Shown here piece after piece: positions 4,267 through 5,340 of a stretch of DNA of 5,340 bases. Where the stretch lies: the NCBI GenBank assembly GCA_002328865.1, contig DCWO01000180.1:1-5340 (forward strand). The letters run 5' to 3'. The translations under genes were made by a program, and so were the position numbers. This stretch comes from Dehalococcoidia bacterium UBA2160. Lineage in GTDB: Bacteria > Chloroflexota > Dehalococcoidia > Lucifugimonadales > UBA1123. The notes beneath the pieces are model-generated. The model saw nothing but the letters and a program-made list of their open reading frames with translations, had not been told where the DNA came from and did no database searches. The stretch's first letter is position 1. Each line of letters starts with the position of its first letter.

Positions 4267-5340
4267 ATGTTTAGGCCTCGATTCTCTATACGCTTCGCCG
4301 ACGGCGTCCTGATGTTGCTCGCTGTGCTTGCACTCATGGCTATCGCTTCCTGCGGCGGCGATGACGACGAGGATGACTTCGACGAAGACGAACCTGTCGC
4401 GGTCGCAGCAACACAGATTCCGGCGATCGCAGCACCCACAGCCGGGCTGCAGGCTTCCTCTGTTCCCGCTTCCACGCCGATCAGTCCATCCACTCCACTT
4501 TCCGCCGCCACTACTCCGCAGCCCCCTTCGTCGACACCGCGGGTTAGGGGCGCCCCGGCCGCTCCGGTCACGCCAGCGGGCCGACCAGACGGCATGCCGA
4601 AGATAACCACCCAGGTAGACCTGTTGTTCACCGACCTCAACACTGGTCAGCAAGCGTTCGAGGTGGAGACGGAAGCCCAATTCAGCGAATCGCCGAGCGG
4701 GGAGATCGTGTCGATCGAGGGATCGCGCGTGCTGGAGGACATGGTTCGCGCGAACCTCCAGTGGCTCGTGGAACGAGGCTACACCGAGTTCGAGGTCTAC
4801 GGGGTCGAAGGCGACGGCGCCGTGTACTTCGACAGCCAGTTGCTGGCTTCGTTGCGTCACGAGGGATTCGACTACAACGGCCAATACGACGGCCCTCTCG
4901 AGGATGACGAGCTCAAGATCGACGAAGAGGAAGCCCGTGGCCGGTACTACTCAGTCGGGCCCCTGCTGCCGTTCATCATGGACGAAGCGCACCGGCTTGG
5001 GTTGAAGGTCGCGGTCCTCATCGAATCGCTGGCCCACATCATCAACCGATCCGGGGAATCCGGGATCGGCAGCGAAGGTCTGAGCATATCCGGCAATCTG
5101 CCGCCGCTGACGGTTGAACAGGTCCTGACCTTCGTCGATGAAGTGCTGGCCACGGGCGCCGACGCCATCTCGTCCGAAGCGTTCTCCATCGAGTACGACA
5201 CAGCGATAGCCAACCATCTCGCGGCCAAGGGCGTCCCCTACATGCGGACGGGCGCCGACGTGGGGACTGTGTGGCAAGGCTACTACTACTCCTTCTACCC
5301 AGACCAGGAAGAAGTGCGGGACTGTAGACCGTCAGCGAAA
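4267..5340 (+). CDS. Secreted lipoprotein with acidic tract and unknown globular domain (3' end cut by window)
   Basis: Only the first 358 codons are present; no stop is reached. The N-terminus has arginines at 3, 5 and 9, a hydrophobic core at about 14-27 and a lipobox IASC with Cys29, so the mature protein should be lipid-anchored outside the cytoplasmic membrane. A highly acidic run (GGDDDEDDFDEDE, 30-42) follows, then a Pro/Ser/Thr/Ala-rich linker (about 43-110). From about 113 a globular domain alternates strands and helices, for example FEVYGVEGDGAVYF (175-188), GLKVAVLIESLAHII (245-259) and ATGADAISSEAFS (295-307), which suggests a TIM-barrel-like fold. I recognise no catalytic signature or family. 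The ATG at 4267 follows an in-frame TAG at 4249; AGGA at 4250-4253 is 13 bases away, a weak site. An ATG at 4312 would remove the positive n-region and is less likely. The gene diverges from the oxidoreductase. Confidence 0.88.
   Translation, partial: MFRPRFSIRFADGVLMLLAVLALMAIASCGGDDDEDDFDEDEPVAVAATQIPAIAAPTAGLQASSVPASTPISPSTPLSAATTPQPPSSTPRVRGAPAAPVTPAGRPDGMPKITTQVDLLFTDLNTGQQAFEVETEAQFSESPSGEIVSIEGSRVLEDMVRANLQWLVERGYTEFEVYGVEGDGAVYFDSQLLASLRHEGFDYNGQYDGPLEDDELKIDEEEARGRYYSVGPLLPFIMDEAHRLGLKVAVLIESLAHIINRSGESGIGSEGLSISGNLPPLTVEQVLTFVDEVLATGADAISSEAFSIEYDTAIANHLAAKGVPYMRTGADVGTVWQGYYYSFYPDQEEVRDCRPSAK

Noticed and set aside
4246..4884. Minus-strand frame of 212 codons opposite the lipoprotein
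   Set aside because: The plus-strand reading has a signal peptide, lipobox and sensible domain pattern. The minus frame is composition-driven and has no ribosome binding site.

Overview
The window is GC-rich, compact bacterial DNA with five protein genes and no mobile element, CRISPR array, rRNA or intact tRNA. Four genes lie on the minus strand and one diverges on the plus strand. The succinyl-CoA synthetase pair, an F420-type luciferase-like oxidoreductase and a lipoprotein with an acidic stretch after its lipobox would suit a GC-rich environmental Chloroflexota or actinobacterial-type genome. That placement is inference, because the window has no phylogenetic marker good enough to fix it.

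Layout, read along the minus strand from right to left. Positions 3933-4266 form a divergent promoter region. The luciferase-like oxidoreductase occupies 3932-3024 and has a well-formed sigma70-type promoter (TTGACA, 17 bases, TACAGT) and a strong ribosome binding site. After a 170-base gap with possible RNA structure and a second promoter comes a 133-residue beta-rich protein of unknown function (2853-2452). A 345-base non-coding stretch follows. It holds a terminator-like hairpin, a short match to the 3' end of a tRNA, and an extended -10 promoter for sucC. sucC (2106-949) and sucD (812 to past the left edge) encode the beta and alpha subunits of the citric-acid-cycle succinyl-CoA synthetase. 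They are separated by an unusually long 136-base gap.

On the plus strand, a lipoprotein gene starts at 4267 and runs off the right edge after 358 codons. It encodes a lipobox signal peptide, an acidic tract, a Pro/Ser/Thr/Ala-rich linker and a globular domain that I do not recognise.

How they work together: only sucC and sucD form an obvious functional unit. Each of the other genes appears to have its own promoter, and nothing in the sequence ties them into one pathway. I found no convincing new multi-gene system. The best leads are the two unrecognised proteins, the structured sucC-sucD gap and the tRNA-end-like fragment.
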